DNA from: Chamaecrista fasciculata | Taxonomy: Eukaryota; Streptophyta; Magnoliopsida; Fabales; Fabaceae | Assembly: GCA_003254925.1 (NCBI GenBank) | Contig: QANZ01035879.1 | Span: 1-64,000, forward strand | DNA length: 64,000 bases | Direction: 5' to 3' | In this document: positions 10,297-20,407 of the stretch, in pieces | Layout: each line of letters opens with the position of its first letter | How positions within the stretch are numbered: the stretch's first letter is position 1 | Position numbers and translations under genes: made by a program | Notes under the pieces: generated by a model | What the model saw: only the letters and a program-made list of their open reading frames with translations | Databases searched by the model: none | Told to the model about the DNA's origin: nothing

Positions 10297-11148
10297 TAGG
10301 GGTTTTCAAGACCTGGTCTACCCAGCTCGGCCCGGGGTGTTCAGGCTAAACCCGGTCCGAGTCCGAATCTGGGATATACTTATTTTTTTTTTTAAAAAAA
10401 TTATACTATATAAATTTATTTTTTCTACTACTAAATATTTTTTTTAATTGTTGAAAATACATATGTGTTATTATTTTCATCAATTATATATTAAAAAATA
10501 TAATATATATATATATTTAATCTCAATTAAATTAATATTGTTTTAACAAATAATTCAAATTAAATGTCTTTATTAATAAAAATATCATTAAATTGATTCA
10601 TAATTAATTATTGGGTAAAATACACTTTGGTACGCTGTGGTTTGGTCATATTTCACTTTGGTACCCTGTGGTATTCTCCATTAACACTTTGGTACCCTTT
10701 GAAACTATTTTGTAATTTTAATCATAACAAATTTTGCAAAAATTACATATTGACCCCAAATTTTTTTTTAAAATTTTTCATTTAGTCCCTAGATAATATG
10801 TATCTAGGGACCTATATGTAATTTTTTGAAAATTTTTTGGGGTCAATATGTAATTTTTACAAAATTTGTTATGGTTAAAATTACAAAATAGTTCCACAGG
10901 GTACCAAAGTGTTAATGGAGAATACCATAGGGTACCAAAGTGTCACTTTTTAAACCACAGGGTACCAAAGTAAAATATGACCAAACCACAGGGTACCAAA
11001 GTATAATTTACCTTTAATTATTTTATCAATATATACAAGTTAAAAAATATAAAAAAAATAAATAAATGGTTTTAAAAAAAAGTTTGCCCAGGATCCGACC
11101 GGGTTGGGTCTTAGGTTCGACCGAAACCTGGCCCAACTCGACCCCCTA
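10297..11148. mobile_element. hAT-like non-autonomous element (interrupted)
   Basis: The left end taggggttttcaagacctgg and the complement of the right end (taggggg-tcgagttgggcc) form an inverted pair with GC-rich subterminal repeats (gacccggtc, ccgagtccg). The start TAGGGG resembles that of the full hAT element at 36790. The target duplication is not clean: ctagacat against ctatacaa at best. A MULE MITE is nested inside (10613-11013). Confidence 0.5.
10613..11013. mobile_element. Mutator-like MITE
   Basis: This 401-bp element has a perfect 9-bp target duplication, ttaattatt, at 10604-10612 and 11014-11022. It is almost entirely inverted repeat: gggtaaaatacactttggta on the left is mirrored by the right end, and 'gggtaccaaagt' motifs repeat in both arms. 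It can fold into one long hairpin. No coding content. Confidence 0.85.
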
Positions 11149-11249
11149 CTATACAAGGAAGGCACCATTGGTCTCCATAACAGTATAGCTCTTTCTCACC
11201 CTTAGGACAAGGTGAAATTAGTTGGGATGAATATTGATGGGCCTGTTAT

Positions 11250-11269
11250 TACTAGACTTTTTTTTTATA
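11250..11269 (-). mobile_element. probable poly(A) end of the nested LINE
   Basis: On the minus strand the sequence across the Pack-MULE footprint reads ...gcttgatata then a run of nine or more A. This looks like the 3' end and A-tail of the LINE whose body lies at 12711-13567 and 18762-19395. The Pack-MULE inserted into this tail. The exact outer boundary is uncertain. Confidence 0.4.
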
Positions 11270-12701
11270 GGCCAAAGTCCTATTTTGGTCCCCCAGTTAT
11301 GTTCAGTGTTCCAAATTGGTCCCTCAGTTATTTTTCGTTCCATATTGGTCCCCCAATTATGCAAAATTTGACAAAGTTGGTCCCTCTAATAGTTTCCATC
11401 CATTTTTCCGTTAAAAAAAAGATAAAATTGATTTTTAACTCCTATAAGTTTAAATTTTTTGCATTAAGGACCTTTTTCTCTATAATAGAACCAAAATGTA
11501 AGAAAGAAGAAATACATGGGGTTTTAGTTTATTTTACACAAAAAACACAACCCCCTCTCTCTCTCTCTCTCTATCTCGTCTCTCTATTTCTCTCCAGACC
11601 AAGAACATTATTCAAACACCTCAACACAATCACGGAGGACTTAAATGCAAACTCAGGAAGTCCTTTTTCAAGCACAAACTCAACCCCATTCAAAGTTTGG
11701 TACCTGAAATTACTACTAACACCCATATGAATCGCCCATGTCACAGCATTCAGAATCGTAGTAGGAGCCTTATTAGGTGTTTCAAAACTGGGTCCAGTTT
11801 TTTCCTCATCATGATCAACCTATTTGAAATCGCTGTCCCTACGAGCTCGGCGGCGAACCCCACGGCGGTGAAAACGGTTCCTTTGTAAACCAGAGTGCCG
11901 AACCGGTTCAAGAGGGTGTATGAACCCGATTCAAACATATGGCTCTGGGGACAACTCGCGAAGATCGAAGGGTGAGACGAGGATGACGATGACATTGTCG
12001 GAGCGAGAAGGTACATGAGAGTGAAGTTCATGATGGATCCTACAATAAGAGTCGAGAAAACAAAATCGAGTTCGTTTAAACCGAAATTTGGGCGTGAAGC
12101 CATGTTTCTGAGAACACAAGAACTTACTCCGACGAGTTCTTCCATTAGAACTTTGAATGGGAATTGTGGATCTGCTAAAACACGTGATCTCCAGCCATTT
12201 AGGAACAAACCCAGGATTCCAAATCTGGCAGAAGCCGAGGAATCACTGGAGTTTTTGTCGCCGGAGTTTTCGTTTCGTCTCCTCCGCCACCGCCGCCGGG
12301 GCGACCAACCCCATTGCCGTTGCTGTCTCCGTCAGCGAAAGAAAGGAAAGGCTTTTCCGGAAGGATGCGATCGGAGAGCTTAGAGAGAGAGAACGAGAGA
12401 GACGAGACAGAGAGAGGAGATTGTGTTTTTTGTGTAAAATAACATAAAACCCCCATGTATTTCTTCTTTCTTACATTTTGATTTTATTATAGAGAAAAAG
12501 GTCCTTAATGCAAAAAATTTAAACTTTTAGGAGTTAAAAATCAATTTTATCATTTTTTTAACGGAAAAATGGATGGAAACTGTTAGAGGACCAACTTTGT
12601 CAAATTTTGCATAACTGGGGGACCAATATAGAACGAAAAATAACCGAGGGACCAATTTGAAATACTGAGTATAACTGAGGGACCAAAATAGGACTTTGGC
12701 C
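11270..12701. mobile_element. Pack-MULE carrying a RETICULATA-related gene fragment
   Basis: A perfect 9-bp duplication, ttttttata (11261-11269 and 12702-12710), flanks terminal inverted repeats. The repeats begin ggccaaagtcctattttggt and extend roughly 290-300 bp (11270-11575 and 12400-12701) with high identity. The 0.8-kb interior is unlike the TIRs and encodes pieces of a plastid RETICULATA-related protein on the minus strand. This is the definition of a Pack-MULE. No transposase is present, so it depends on a source elsewhere. Confidence 0.88.
11590..12400 (-). pseudogene. captured RETICULATA-RELATED (DUF3411) gene fragment
   Basis: The minus strand reads a Gly-rich segment (GNGVGRPGGGGGGDE, near 12300). 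It continues as FLNGWRSRVLADPQFPFKVL and MASRPNFGLNELDFVFSTL (12208-12040), then a potential membrane stretch and HMFESGSYTLLNRFGTLVYK (about 11960-11880). After a frame change near 11800 it reads ETPNKAPTTILNAVTWAIHM and FRYQTLNGVEFVLEKGLPEF. This order matches plant RETICULATA-related proteins of the RER5/RER6 type, chloroplast membrane proteins affecting leaf development. The frameshift and lack of a full N-terminus make it a pseudogene, although the MULE arms could drive a chimeric transcript. Confidence 0.8.
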
Positions 12702-12710
12702 TTTTTTATA

Positions 12711-13567
12711 TCAAGCAAAAGTACACTTAAAGGAAGTAGAGTTTACATCTGGAATTAATGTTAAAAATAGAATAAGGAACATAAGGAAATAAATTAACAT
12801 CACAAACACAAAGGGTCATATAAAGATGAGCAACAAGGGAGCAAATGTCTCTGGAAATCATTCCCAAGGCTAAAGGAGAGTTGTTAAGACGAAGCTTAGG
12901 GATCAAGGTAGTTGAGTGTTGAACCAGCAACCACATTTGTTGAGAAGGTCACGAGCGAAAGTGAGGCAGCCTTCAAATTTCTTGATTGACTTGTGGAATT
13001 TCATACCAACCGAACAAAGGATTTCACCCTCAGTGAAGATGCCAGCAAGACAAAGATTGAAATGTTTCTCTTTTTTCCAGTTAATGAGACAACAATTACC
13101 AGCGGGAATGGCATTGATCTTGGGAGGGGGGTTGAAGATTGCGGTGGTGGTGGTAGTGCTTTTGGTGGAATCTGACTCTAGGAAGGCTTTGTCATAGGAG
13201 AGGAACCTTCCCTTGATAGTGATGATGGCTTCAGTTGGGGATGGAAGGGCGTTTATCATTCCAAAGAAGAGAATTCCTAGCGTGCCTAACGGTATCAATA
13301 GTGATGAAGATCCATCTGAGTAAACGAATACCTTCCTCATGATTCATAAGGTTGGAGCATTGATGAGCAAGCCAAACATAGAAGTCATTGGAGTCAACAA
13401 GATGGGATCTTAAAGAGAGATCAATACCAAACCAAATTAAGCGAACAAAGTTGCAATCAAGGAAGATATGCTTCAATGATTCAGCAGATTTAGTGCAGAA
13501 AGGGCATATTGAGTCCAGGGGGACATGGTGAGCAATTAAAATGTCTCCACAAGGAATTGCTTTATGT
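12711..13567 (-). pseudogene. LINE ORF2, 3' segment (zf-RVT and RNase H)
   Basis: The minus strand encodes the C-terminal part of a plant LINE ORF2. It has a zf-RVT tail (MKHIFLDCNFVRLIWFGIDL, from 13476) followed, after frame changes, by a degenerate RNase H-like segment (about 13170-12910) and 3' UTR. It is broken by frameshifts. The copia element at 13573-18756 interrupts the same LINE; the upstream coding part resumes at 18762. Confidence 0.7.
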
Positions 13568-13572
13568 AAAAG

Positions 13573-13839
13573 TGTTGAGAAATTTAGAATTATCTTATCT
13601 TATTATTATCTTTTAAATTAGAATTTGATTTATATTATCATTATCTTATCAAATAGGATTAGATAAGATATTAGATTAGATATCTTTAGTTATTATCTTT
13701 TCAAAGTAGGGTTAGGATTCCAAACTTAATTAGGAATATTTTCTCTTATTTAAGCATTGTAAACCTTTTTGTTTAGTAAGAAAGAATACGAATATTAATA
13801 TCTAATTTTCTATATTAACGAAGTATTCAAAAATCTTCA
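13573..13839 (+). repeat. copia 5' LTR
   Basis: Begins TGTTGAGAAATTTAG and ends CTTCA, followed directly by the primer-binding site. It contains two blocks (ttattattatcttatc and a region near 13665-13685) that the 3' LTR lacks. Confidence 0.92.
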
Positions 13840-14339
13840 TGGTATCAGAGCCAAGTTGTCTTGAAGTGAGCATTTTTCTCTTTCTACAACCCTAGGGTTT
13901 TGAACTTGTAAGGGAGTTTTGCTTTTGCATCCTCCCTCTTTAGGAAGTTGATTTTTTCTCCTTCCATTGTTGTCACCACCCACCACAATTAAAAGCCCAC
14001 TGCCCGACCGGCGTTCGCCTGCCTTTCGGTCACCAACAGCTGCTGCACGTGCCGCCACACTCCATTTGAAGGATTCTGGACAGCCATCGTCGTTCTGCTG
14101 TTTGACGCACTTCTAGGCCTCTATTTGCTTCACAGCCACCGGATTCGGACTGCCCACCGTCCCGTTGGCCAAACCCCGAAGTTCGGCCGTCGTCCGCCGT
14201 CCGCCGCCGCATACGTCGGCGACCCTTTGTTGGGAGTTCGTTTTTCTATTTTCTCTCCATTTTTTTTTTATGTTCTTTTCTGCCTTTGACCTATTTTCTT
14301 CACTTTAGTTTGCTTTTTCACTATAGGTGACTCTAAGGT

Positions 14340-17300
14340 GTTTGAAAATAATTATCTCTCTCAGATTAGTTCAATAAATTAGATGGAGCAGGCACTTATC
14401 TCGCTTGGTCAAGGGCATGTTTGCTATATATCAAGTCTCGAAAGATGGTTGCTTATATTACTGGTGATAAGAAGCCTCCTGCAATTTCTGATGCTTCGTA
14501 TGTTCAATGGGACTCTGAAAATTCTCTTGTCATGACATGGTTGCTCAATACGATGCAACCTCATATTTCCAAACAATATTTGTTATTGGATACTGCTGAG
14601 AAAATCTTGTTCTCTGCCAAACACATTTATTCTCGTGAAGGGAATGATGCCTAGGTGTATGAGATCAGAAGACGGAAACAAGGAGAGTTGACGGTTCCTG
14701 AGTACTACTCAGAATTAAGTGGATTATGGCGAGATTTAGATTACTATCAAGATTTTCATGCTGAGTGTTCAAAGGATGCTGTTACATTTCACAAGATGGT
14801 TGAAAAAGAACGGGGTATGATTTTCTACCTGGACTAAACCTTGACTTTGATTAGATTCGGGTTCAATTACTGGGTAAGTCTCTGTTCCCCCCTATTGAAG
14901 ATGCATTCTCTTATGTCTTACAGGTAGAAAGTAGACGTGGTGTCATGGTTCATCAAGCACCTATTAAGAAGTCTGGTCTAGGTGTATCTCATGAGCAACC
15001 TAAGCCCAATACCTCTGACAAAGATCACTTGCAGTGTGATTATTGTGGTAAGTCAAGACATACCAGGGAGACTTGTTGGAAGCTTCATGGTCGTCCAACT
15101 CGAGGTCATGGAGGAAAGCATGGTGCCTCCTCCAAAGGTCAATCCAACATGGTTGATGCTCTTGAGGCACCGCGTGATACTGCACCTGGAGTCTCTCTTT
15201 CTTCAAAGGAAATAAATCATTTTCGAACGCTGTTAACTAAATTTAATTCCTCTCCAGTTGGCACTTCTAATTATGTGCTCTCAGGTATGGCTTTCAAAGC
15301 TCATCTTCCCACTTGGATTATTGATTCTGGTGTGAATAGACACATGACTGGGTCCTGTAAAAGCCTATCCAATTATTCTCCATGTTCCAAAGGGGAATTT
15401 GTTCGAATTGTCAATGGGTCTCAATCCTTTGTTTGCGGGTCTGGTTCAATTTCTTGTACACCTGACATTAATATTTCCTTTGTGCTTCATGTTCTTGAGT
15501 TTCCTGTTAACCTTTTGTCTGTTAGTTCCATTACAAAAGCTCTAAACTGCAAACTTGTTTTCTACCCTGATTATTGTGTCTTTCAGGATCTTTACACAGG
15601 GAGGAAGATTAGCAGTGGTAGATTGCATGATGGTTTGTGCGTGATTGATGGTGTTCGAGACTCAGGTCAAGCTCTTCTTGGAGTTAGTAAAGATGTTCAT
15701 CAGGAGATTATCTAGTGGCATAGGCGATTAGGGCATCCCTCGTTTTTTGTGTTAAAGAAACTCTTTCCCAATTTGTTTGCAAATGTTTCAGTTGAGACCG
15801 AGTTTTGTGATGCTTGTGAGTTTGCCAAGAATACTAGAACTTCTTATCCTTTGAGCAATAATAAAAGTTTGATTACTTTTATGACTATACATTCTGATGT
15901 GTGGGGTCCTACAAAAATTGTTTCCTAGTTTGGTTGTCGGTGGTTTGTCACATTCATTGATTGTTGTACTCACACTACTTGGGTTTATTTGTTAAAAAGT
16001 AAATTTGAGGTTTCTTCTTGCTTTCAATCTTTTCATAAAATGGTTCGTACTCAATTTAATGCTCAAATAAAAATTCTGCGAATTGACATGGGACTAAGTA
16101 CGTGAATTCTGACCCAGATTCTTATTTGGAAAGCCATGGGATTATTCATCAAGCCAGTTGTCCATACACTAGTGTTCAAAATAGAGTGGTTGAAAGAAAA
16201 AAACTGACACCTTCTTGAAGTAGTCCAATCTCTTATGTTTACCATGAACTTACCTAAACCTTATTGGGGGGATGTCGTGTTAGTTGTAGCTTACCTTATT
16301 AACCGGATGCATTTAAAACCACTCGACTTTAAATGTCCCCTTGAAGTTTTACTTGGTACTCGTGACTTTATTGTTCCCCCTAAGGTGTTTGGTTGTGTTT
16401 GTTTTGTCCCCACGAGGAATGTTGGTAAACTCGACCCTAGAGCCCTTAAATGTGTCTTTATAGGGTATTCTCCTACTCAGAAAGGGTACAAATGTTATCA
16501 TCCTCCCTCCAGAAAAACCTTTGTCAGTATGGATGTCACTTTTTGTGAAACTGAACCCTACTTTGACTCAGGCTCATCACCTCTTCAGGGGGAGAGTATT
16601 GTAGAAGAGGTGATCCTTGACTTGGATGACATAAGAGAGACTGTAGTTCAGGGGGAGATTGATGAGACTGAAATTCAAGGGGAGATTGATGTTTAGAGGT
16701 TGGAAAGGTTGAACAGACCAGATCTGAATACTTACTAAAGGAGAAAGAGTGATGACAAACCTGAAGAAGCCATCATGCAATCTATTGAACCTGTTGAATA
16801 TTCCTCTACTGGCGAGTCATCTTCATCCCTTGATAATTCTCATTTGTCTATTCCTCACAGAAAAGAGGTCATGTCTTGTACCAAACGTCCATTGTATCAT
16901 ATGTCTAACTTTGTTTCTTATGACTCTCTTTCCTCATCATATAGAGCTTTCGCTTTGTCTATTTCCTCTGTGTCTATTCCACATAATTGGAAGGAAGCTA
17001 TCACATATCTCAAGTGGAAGCAAGCAATGGTTGAAGAAATGAAAGCCTTGACCAAGAATGAAACTTGGGAGTTGGTCTCTCCTCCACTTAACCAAAAATT
17101 GGTGGGTTGCAAATGGGTGTTCACTGTGAAACATAGAGCTGATGGTTCAATAGAACGTTTCAAAGCAAGATTGGTGGCCAAAGGATTCACACAAACCCAT
17201 GGAGTGGATTATCATGAGACGTTTGCTCCAGTTGCAAAGATGAACTCCATTAGAGTTTTGTTATCTTGTGCAGCCAATTTAGATTGGGACTTACACCAAT

Positions 17301-18510
17301 TTGATGCGAAGAATGCATTTCTCCATGAAGACTTGGAAGAGGAAGTGTATATGGAGATCTTTCCTAGGTTTAATAATGAACAGAGTCAATGGAAGATGTG
17401 TAGGCTGGAAAAGGCTCTATATGGATTGTAACAATCTCCGAGAGCGTGGTTTGACAAATTCAGCAGTGTCATGATTTCCTTTGGCTATCGACAAAGAAAT
17501 TCTGACCATACTCTTTTTATAAAGAGTAAAGAAGGGAAACTCACTCTTCTCATAGTCTATGTTAATGATATAGTTATGACTGGAGATGATAGAGAGGAGA
17601 TGTCTCGGTTGAAAAAGTTATTAGCTCAAGAGTTTGAAATCAAAGATCTTGGAATGTTGCAATATTTCTTGGGAATTGAAGTTGCTCAATCAAAAAGAGG
17701 AATATTTATTTCTCAGAGGAAGTATATTTTAGATCTCTTGAAGGAGACTGGCATGACTAGGTGTAAACCAGTTGAATCTCCTATTGAAAGTAATCACAAA
17801 CTACAATTAGGGGTTTGAGAATCTGTTGATAAGGAGAGATATCAGAGGCTTGTTGGGAAGCTTATTTATCTTTATCACACTTGACCAGATATTGCTTATG
17901 CTGTCAGCTTGGTCAACCAATTTATGCATGACCCACTAGAATCCCATATGTAGGCTGTTTTTCGCATCGTGCAATATTTAAAATCTAGCCCAGGGAAGAG
18001 ATTACTTTTCTCCAAACATGGAAACTTCCGGATAGAAGCCTTTACAGATGTTGATTGGGCTGGATCACCATGTGACAGAAGATCCACGTCCGAATATTGT
18101 ACTCTTGTGGGAGGAAACTTAGTAACTTGGCGGAGTAAGAAGCAAAGTGTGGTTGCTAGATCTAGTGCAGAAGCAGAATATAGGGCTATGGCACAAGGAG
18201 TTTGTGAAATTTTGTGGGTCTAGAAACTGTTAGCAGAGCTGGCCTTATTAGAAAGAGAAAAGATGTCCTTGTTTTGTGACAACAAGGCTGCTATTAGTAT
18301 AGCTCAGAATCCTGTTCAGCATGATCGAACGAAACACATTGAGATTGACAGATACTTTATCAAAGAGAAGGTTACTAATGGCATCCTCAATTTGTGCTAT
18401 GTGGCGTCTGAGAAGCAACTTGCTGATGTGTTTACTAAAGGCCTTAGTAAACAAATGTTTTTCACACTAGTTTTCAAGTTGGGCATGTGTGACATCCTTG
18501 CACCAACTTG
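14340..18510 (+). pseudogene. copia gag-pol polyprotein, decayed
   Basis: Domains in order on the plus strand: a UBN2-type gag (YITGDKKPPAISDASYVQWD, 14448-14507; interrupted by TAG at 14652), a CCHC zinc knuckle (CDYCGKSRHTRETCWKLHG, about 15038-15094), aspartic protease (WIIDSGVNRHMTG, about 15315), integrase remnants (HRRLGHPS near 15720; the core is broken by stops), reverse transcriptase (from about 17040, KWVFTVKHRADGSIERFKA) and RNase H (WAGSPCDRRSTSEYCTLVGG, about 18057; ARSSAEAEYRAMA). At least six stops or frame changes break the frame. The reverse transcriptase motif reads YVND where YVDD is expected, so a catalytic Asp is lost. Confidence 0.88.
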
Positions 18511-18518
18511 AGGGAGAG

Positions 18519-18756
18519 TGTTGAGAAATTTAAAATTATCTTATCTTTTAAATTAGAATTTGATTTATATTATCATTATCTTATCAAATAGGATTAGATA
18601 AGATAGTTATTATCTTTTCAAAGTAGAATTAGGATTCCTAACTTGATTAGGAATATTTTCTCTTATTTAAGCATTGTAAACCTTTTTGTTTAGTAAGAAA
18701 GAATACGAATATTATTATCTAATTTTCTACATTAATGAAGTATTCAAAAATCTTAA
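18519..18756 (+). repeat. copia 3' LTR
   Basis: Begins TGTTGAGAAATTTAA right after the polypurine tract and ends in CTTAA where the 5' LTR ends CTTCA. It is shorter than the 5' LTR by two deletions. Confidence 0.9.
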
Positions 18757-18761
18757 AAAAG

Positions 18762-19395
18762 CTTTCAAATGAACATCAGGATACGATTTGGGAGATTAAT
18801 TTTCCAGAAACTAATCCAATCAACCTAAGAAAATGAAGATCTAGGAGTAAATTGGTAGGAGAGAAGCTTCATGTAACCTCTTGAAGCTGTATACACACCT
18901 TCGGGGTTGTCAAACCAGACAAGCTGATTTGGTTCGTTTGAGAGAGGTAGGTGGATAAACGTTTCTGAACGAGTTCATGCCAAGCAAAAGATGTCTTCCA
19001 ATTGTATATGATTCCAGGAATGATTGACATCATCACTGAGATCCTTAACAAAAATTGATTTTCTTTCACCATGCCAGGGGAATTTCCAAAAGGTACTTGA
19101 CTCCCCATTGCCAATCCTCCATTGGAGAGAGTTAGTAATGAAGGGGAAGTTTTTTGCAATCCCTTTGTTGAGGTTGAAGGAAGACATCGTATAATCTGGA
19201 TCAAAGAGAAAGTCTGATTTAATGAGAGTGGCTCTCCCAACTTAAGATAGCAGTCTTGATTTCCATCTTGAAAGTCTAATCTCAAACTTTTCAAGCAGTT
19301 CTTGACCATTTCTCTTGACACAATTTTTCCCGACAACATATACTCCAATTACCGAAATAAATGGAGATTGAAATTGGTTAGGTCTAGTTTGATAG
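18762..19395 (-). pseudogene. LINE ORF2, upstream segment of the copia-interrupted LINE
   Basis: The minus strand encodes the region between the reverse transcriptase and zf-RVT of plant LINEs. SLQWRIGNGESSTFWKFPWH lies at about 19125-19065. A C-terminal block with WHELVQKRLSTYLSQTNQ lies near 18930 in a neighbouring frame. Stops and frameshifts are present. It is continuous with 12711-13567 once the copia element and its duplication are removed. The 5' end is truncated or lost near 19395. Confidence 0.65.
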
Positions 19396-20407
19396 AGTTA
19401 TTGGCCTCTTGAATGCTAAAGTGTCTTGGGTGTTTTCTGTGTGATTTTCATGCTTATATAATGGTGCTTTCATTCATTTGAGGCACTATTCTTCTTATTT
19501 TTTTGGTTCCATTTTAGTCGCTAATGTTTCTTTTAAGTTCTACCATTAGTTTGGATAGATAACGACTCAGGCAAACAATGGAACTTTTGAAAAATATTAA
19601 AGACTAAAATAGAACAAAGAATAGATTAAAGACCAAAGAAAAACTTAGGGCACATATTAGAGACTAAATTGAAGTTTTGACCTTTTAAAATCACAGTAGT
19701 TTCTATGCAGTTTATAGGCCAAGGAAACAATGCAATTAACTATACCAAGTTTAGAAATGTTAACATGGTAAACAAACATCATAAGGCATGTACTGTACAA
19801 ACCCTCATTAAGAGGTGCTAAGAACTCAAAAGCAAAAAGTTAAGTAAACTCAATAGGCAACAACTAATTGCAATTGAACTGCGGGCACCCAAAGTATCAC
19901 TGTTCATTCTGCTTGTTAACAACACTTGCAACATTTTCAATAACTAGGAGAAGGAAAGAGAGGAGGGAGTTATATACTTATATATGTTTCCACAGAAATA
20001 GATACAGTAATTGTAGGATTTACAAGCTCGCATTAAGAAAAATATATAAATATATATATATATATCTTACAAACACTTTTTGATGTATATACATTCAAGA
20101 CGCCTTTCTCTTTTTTGTTTCCTTTTTTTCCCTATCTTGCCGAGTATACGATCATGAAACAAGCAGAAAATTGATAGATACAACCAACTCATACCATGAT
20201 CTAAATTTCAACTTTTACAAAAAGAATAATTAAATGAAGATATTGCTACCAGAAAGGAGGCGAAACGACAGGCTAGTAACTGTGCTCACTCTGAAAGCAT
20301 TTTAGCCAAACTCAATCTCGAGTGCTTCTTTAGAGATAATGGACCAAGACAGATAATCCGGTACTCCAATGTGATCAAACAAAAAGGAAGAAACATATGC
20401 CTTGGTT
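19396..20407. other. 3' flank of the Raf-like kinase gene
   Basis: No gene is visible. A pair of similar inverted motifs (ttttagtcgctaatgttt near 19513 and ttagagactaaattgaag near 19655) hints at an old MITE. A (TA)n tract lies at 20042-20066. The part nearest 20407 probably includes the 3' UTR of the minus-strand kinase gene. Confidence 0.5.

Larger units (their letters stand above)
13573..18756 (+). mobile_element. Ty1/copia LTR retrotransposon
   Basis: A complete but dead copia element: 5-bp target duplication aaaag (13568-13572 and 18757-18761), 5' LTR 13573-13839, primer-binding site tggtatcagagc (13840-13851, complementary to initiator Met tRNA), gag-pol remnants, polypurine tract gagggagag (18510-18518) and 3' LTR 18519-18756. 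The LTRs differ by substitutions and by deletions in the 3' copy (267 against 238 bp), indicating age. The element lies inside a minus-strand LINE. Confidence 0.92.

Noticed and set aside
12157-12447. Plus-strand Arg/Glu-rich frames in the Pack-MULE
   Set aside because: They are the complement of the captured RER fragment and of the GA-rich TIR, with no homology.
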